A DNA stretch of 25,389 nucleotides from positions 1-25,389 of the forward strand of contig JAIRLE010000038.1 in NCBI GenBank assembly GCA_031259605.1, in the 5' to 3' direction. A program made the position numbers and the translations under genes. Under the pieces are notes generated by a model. That model was not told where the DNA came from. It did no database searches and saw only the letters and a list, made by a program, of their open reading frames with translations. Numbering within the stretch: position 1 is the first letter of the stretch; every line of letters starts with the position of its first letter. Below, piece after piece: positions 23,379 to 25,389 of this stretch. The stretch is from Zoogloeaceae bacterium. GTDB taxonomy: Bacteria > Pseudomonadota > Gammaproteobacteria > Burkholderiales > Rhodocyclaceae.

Positions 23379-23684
23379 TTATTGAAAGCGCGGACGCGTC
23401 GGCGGCGCGCGCCCCCAATAGGCGCGGCAAAGGAATGAAAAATAAAAAACGCCCAGCGGCAAAAAAATCGCGATCAGAAGCGGCGGCGGGATTGAATCCG
23501 GCGCGTCCGGCAGGGATGCCGCCGAATCCAGCGACGCCGCCGCCAGACAGAACACGCAAGTTTCTTCCGCCGCATCGTCCGTGTCGCCGTCAAGATGACT
23601 GAATTCATGCGCCATCGCCCCCGCCTGCGCCAGCAGGAAGAGCAGGATGAACGACAGGAGCAGCGAAAAAGAGGAGCGGCGCAT
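23379..23684 (-). CDS. Small His/Cys membrane protein (DUF2946-like)
   Basis: With the ATG at 23684 the product has 101 residues; upstream ATGs at 23717 and 23726 give slightly longer forms, and no start has a good Shine-Dalgarno. It has an N-terminal span or signal (SLLLSFILLFLLAQAGAMA), a periplasmic HEFSHLDGD and CVFCLAAASLD segment, a second span (PLLIAIFLPLGVFYFSFLC), and an Arg/Pro tail AYWGRAPPTRP. The layout (H-x3-H, C-x2-C, terminal R-x-P-P) is like DUF2946-type small proteins often found beside metal-uptake genes. It is first in the DUF2796/ABC/DUF3299 run and probably co-transcribed, 60 bp ahead of the DUF2796 gene. Confidence 0.7.
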   Translation of the reverse strand: MRRSSFSLLLSFILLFLLAQAGAMAHEFSHLDGDTDDAAEETCVFCLAAASLDSAASLPDAPDSIPPPLLIAIFLPLGVFYFSFLCRAYWGRAPPTRPRFQ

Positions 23685-23871
23685 CCGGCAAGAAGGAAAG
23701 TGGACGGGTACGCGCATTGTAGTCAAAAGCCGTTTTGCTGTGTCAGTTGCCTTGCGTCCGCCGGGAAAATCTCCGTCGCTCCACGTCCGGGAATGACGAA
23801 ACTTCCTCCACGTTTCACCGCGCGCCAGGAGGTTGGCGCATTTCGCCGGGCAACGGGAAACGCATTGTCAC

Positions 23872-24029
23872 CGTAAAACCAACTCCGGTTTGCAACCCCG
23901 CCCGCAAGAAAGGTGCGAAGGTCGAGACCCCGGCCGATGCCGGGGTTTCGACCGCAGCCATTCTCGAGGGGAGAGAACCCCCTTCCCAATGGAGTTGGAG
24001 CGACAGCCCTGAAGGGCTGTCGCCAATTT
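23872..24029. repeat. Dispersed repeat, copy C (most intact)
   Basis: It begins GTAAAACCAACTCCGG, as copies A and B do. It includes a 14-bp stem (GTCGAGACCCCGGC / GCCGGGGTTTCGAC, one G-T pair), the CCATTCTCGAGGGG...AACCCCCTTCCCAATG block, and the terminal stem-loop with its CAATTTTT tail. Confidence 0.8.
24000..24029 (+). terminator. Terminator-like stem-loop ending repeat copy C
   Basis: GCGACAGCCC (24000-24009) and GGGCTGTCGC (24014-24023) pair perfectly around TGAA and are followed by CAATTTTT. This is a good intrinsic-terminator shape, yet there is no plus-strand gene upstream of it for about 4 kb, so here it travels with the repeat. Confidence 0.55.
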
Positions 24030-24141
24030 TTGCTGGCCCGGAAAGCGCGTGTTTTCCAGATCACCGCTCATTCCAGAAATGCAACCGTTTGTCGGATTCG
24101 TCCGGTTTTCTTGCATGCAGAATGTTTTAATCTACAAATAG

Positions 24142-24165
24142 TTGATGCAATCATTCACTCATCAA
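24142..24165. promoter_or_regulatory. Inverted repeat in the first marR promoter region, candidate operator
   Basis: TTGATG (24142-24147) and CATCAA (24160-24165) are perfect inverted copies spaced by 12 bp, 20 bp before the ATG. MarR regulators often bind palindromes in their own promoters. The arms are short, so this is tentative. Confidence 0.3.
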
Positions 24166-24184
24166 TGGGATAGCGCACAATCCT

Positions 24185-24913
24185 ATGCAAAAAAAGAACG
24201 ATTTCCCAAAGCTGTTTTACCGCGTCACCATCCTGTGGCGCGAGCAACTGGAAGGACATTTGCGTTTCCGGGGCATGAATCTGACCACCTGGCAGATTCT
24301 GGCGTTCCTGCATCATGAGGACGTTCGTCACAACCAGCGCACACTGGCCGCGAAGCTGGACATCAAGACGCCGCATCTGGTGCGTCTGCTGGATCGCATG
24401 GAAAGGCGCGATCTCCTGAAGCGGGAGGTCGATTCCCGCGACCGCCGCCAGAATTATCTCGTGATCACGTCGGCCGGGGCAGCGCTAATCGACGAAATCG
24501 AGAACGAAATCATCCGCCTGCGCGCGGACATGTTGGCGGATATTGCCGTGCCCGACCTGGAAAACGGCATACATCTGCTGGAGCGGATACTGGGCAACAT
24601 GATCCAGATAACGGAGGCGGAAGCGCAAAAGCCCGGAAAGCTGCCGAACAAGGAGGCAAAACGCCCCTCCGCCTTGCCTTTTTCGGTGCCAACCTCCGAC
24701 CGGCGCGGCAATGCCGAGCGCCGGAGCAATATCGATCGGCGCGGCAAGACCGACCGGCGCGGCAAGACCGACCGGCGGCGCGATACGCTTTCTTCCGATC
24801 GGCATCCCAAGAATCTTGACCGGCGCAGTCACATGGAGCGGCGCAGCCATATGGATCGGCGCAGCCATATGGATCGGCGTGGCAAGACCAATCGACGGAT
24901 ATCTTCCCGATGA
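24185..24913 (+). CDS. MarR-family regulator with a C-terminal (D/E)RR hexapeptide-repeat tail
   Basis: Residues 1 to about 145 are a MarR winged helix: LTTWQILAFLHHEDVRHNQR, TLAAKLDIKTPHLVRLLDRM, ERRDLLKREVDSRDRRQNYL, with the wing at SRDRRQNY and a C-terminal dimer helix. A Lys/Pro linker follows, then from residue 172 (nt 24698) ten or so units of (D/E)RR-x3: DRRGNA, ERRSNI, DRRGKT twice, DRRRDT, an irregular LSSDRHPKNL, DRRSHM, ERRSHM, DRRSHM, DRRGKT, and a final NRRISSR. Ordinary MarR proteins are about 140-170 aa and lack such a tail. The tail is strongly basic and may bind nucleic acid or another polyanion. A close paralogue starts 29 bp downstream. The ligand is unknown. Confidence 0.85.
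   Translation: MQKKNDFPKLFYRVTILWREQLEGHLRFRGMNLTTWQILAFLHHEDVRHNQRTLAAKLDIKTPHLVRLLDRMERRDLLKREVDSRDRRQNYLVITSAGAALIDEIENEIIRLRADMLADIAVPDLENGIHLLERILGNMIQITEAEAQKPGKLPNKEAKRPSALPFSVPTSDRRGNAERRSNIDRRGKTDRRGKTDRRRDTLSSDRHPKNLDRRSHMERRSHMDRRSHMDRRGKTNRRISSR
24698..24889 (+). repeat. 18-bp coding repeat array inside the first marR gene
   Basis: Units of 18 bp such as GACCGGCGCGGCAAGACC and GATCGGCGCAGCCATATG are repeated in tandem in frame, in two sequence subtypes (GKT-type and SHM-type). Adjacent copies are nearly identical at DNA level, which points to recent unit duplication. Confidence 0.8.
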
Positions 24914-24942
24914 AGTTTTTTTCCTGAGTTCAGGTGGCGCAC

Positions 24943-25389
24943 ATGCAGCAACGACATTTCACCTTTTCCCGGCTCATGCACCGCACCAGCAGCCTGTGGC
25001 GCGCCCATCTGGACGTTTGCCTGCGCGCCTGGGACATCAACATGTCAGCCTGGCAGATACTCCTGTGGCTCACCCAGCAAGAGGGGGTTCGTTACAACCA
25101 GTACATGCTGGCGTCGAGGCTGGGCATCGAAACCTCGCATCTGGTGCGCCTTCTGGACCGCATGGAAAGACACGGCCTTCTGAAACGGCAGGCCGATCTT
25201 CAGGATCGCCGCCAGAACCACGTCATGATCACGCCGGAGGGACTGGCGCTGCTCGATAAAGTCGAAGCCGAGATCACCCGGCTGCACGAAGCCATACTGG
25301 CGGATATTCCCGCAGACAGCCTGGAAAACGGCGCGCGTCTCCTGGAACAGATATCGGACAATATCACGCGGATGACGGATAATTTCGGG
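24943..25389 (+). CDS. Second MarR-family regulator, C-terminus beyond the window
   Basis: From ATG 24943 the frame is open to the window end (149 codons, no stop). It begins MQQRHFTFSRLMHRTSSLWR and has the same MarR core as its neighbour: MSAWQILLWLTQQEGVRYNQ, LASRLGIETSHLVRLLDRME, and the wing LQDRRQNHVMIT, followed by the shared dimerisation segment ADIPADSLENGARLLEQI. The two proteins are clear tandem paralogues, 29 bp apart, and probably co-transcribed. Whether this copy also has an arginine-rich tail cannot be seen. The start codon lacks a strong ribosome-binding site. Confidence 0.88.
   Translation, partial: MQQRHFTFSRLMHRTSSLWRAHLDVCLRAWDINMSAWQILLWLTQQEGVRYNQYMLASRLGIETSHLVRLLDRMERHGLLKRQADLQDRRQNHVMITPEGLALLDKVEAEITRLHEAILADIPADSLENGARLLEQISDNITRMTDNFG

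Larger units (their letters stand above)
23685..24184. other. Divergent gap between the metal operon and the MarR genes
   Basis: This 500-bp stretch has no supported gene. It holds dispersed repeat copy C (23872-24029), the presumed promoter of the metal operon (about 23700-23780), and an AT-rich promoter-like segment before the first marR (24116-24184). No Zur-type palindrome was recognised near the metal operon. Confidence 0.6.

Noticed and set aside
22036..23385. Long plus-strand open frame of 449 codons opposite the ABC ATPase and DUF2796 genes
   Set aside because: Antisense of two recognised genes; the Ser/Arg/Cys-rich translation matches no family.
24698..24889. Possible CRISPR or satellite array, because of regular 18-bp periodicity
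   Set aside because: The units are contiguous without spacers, keep the reading frame, and are fully inside a coding gene.

Overview
The window (about 60% GC by eye) reads as a chromosome segment of a Gram-negative, flagellated, facultatively respiring proteobacterium, most probably a betaproteobacterium. The pointers are the fnr/hemN pair with a TauE/SafE-like gene, the fused aroA-cmk gene, lplT, class II pyrC, rfbA/rfbC and apaH. This placement is inference from gene content. No rRNA, tRNA, CRISPR array, integrase or transposase was seen.

Layout. 1-1987 (minus): the end of a surface-polysaccharide or secondary-metabolite locus. It holds a NodU/CmcH-type carbamoyltransferase, a 31-codon scrap resembling an Mrr N-terminal domain, and the first 20 codons of what looks like a glycosyltransferase running off the left edge. 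2158-3780 (plus): a PAS-containing methyl-accepting chemotaxis protein of Aer-like architecture. 3794-5776 (minus): bifunctional AroA-Cmk, whose EPSP synthase half carries Ser where glyphosate-sensitive enzymes carry Pro (E. coli Pro101). 6154-9398 (minus): flagellar block fliK-fliL-fliM-fliN, ending at fliN without fliOPQR. 9399-11177 (minus): an unassigned stretch and hemN. 11294-12771 (plus): fnr and a TauE/SafE-like membrane protein gene; the hemN/fnr divergent gap holds a clean FNR-type box placed exactly for class II activation of hemN. 12791-13039: a small ORF that keeps one WG-repeat unit, probably a gene remnant. 13074-19633 (plus): rsmB-like methyltransferase, lplT, pyrC, a small lipoprotein, rfbA, rfbC, apaH. 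19924-23684 (minus): a probable metal (zinc) handling operon made of a small His/Cys membrane protein, a ZrgA-like DUF2796 protein, an ABC ATPase, an FtsX-type permease and a DUF3299 lipoprotein. 24185-25389 (plus): two tandem paralogous MarR regulators, the first with an unusual 70-residue tail of (D/E)RR hexapeptides, the second cut by the window end.

Intergenic DNA carries a dispersed repeat family (full copies near 5802-5960 and 23872-24029, a 50-bp piece at 9534-9583) that includes a stem-loop also found after apaH, plus other REP-like hairpins. These repeats create spurious N-terminal extensions in front of aroA-cmk and fliK, so the shorter starts are used here.

How the genes fit together: FNR senses oxygen and is placed to switch on hemN (anaerobic heme synthesis). 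The MCP and flagellar switch genes serve motility. rfbA/rfbC feed dTDP-sugar synthesis for surface glycans, possibly linked to the carbamoyltransferase/glycosyltransferase end. The DUF2796-ABC-DUF3299 cluster probably serves zinc uptake. The most unusual items are the MarR pair with its repeat tail, the natural Pro-to-Ser change in AroA, and the 15-bp perfect inverted repeat at the start of the ABC ATPase.
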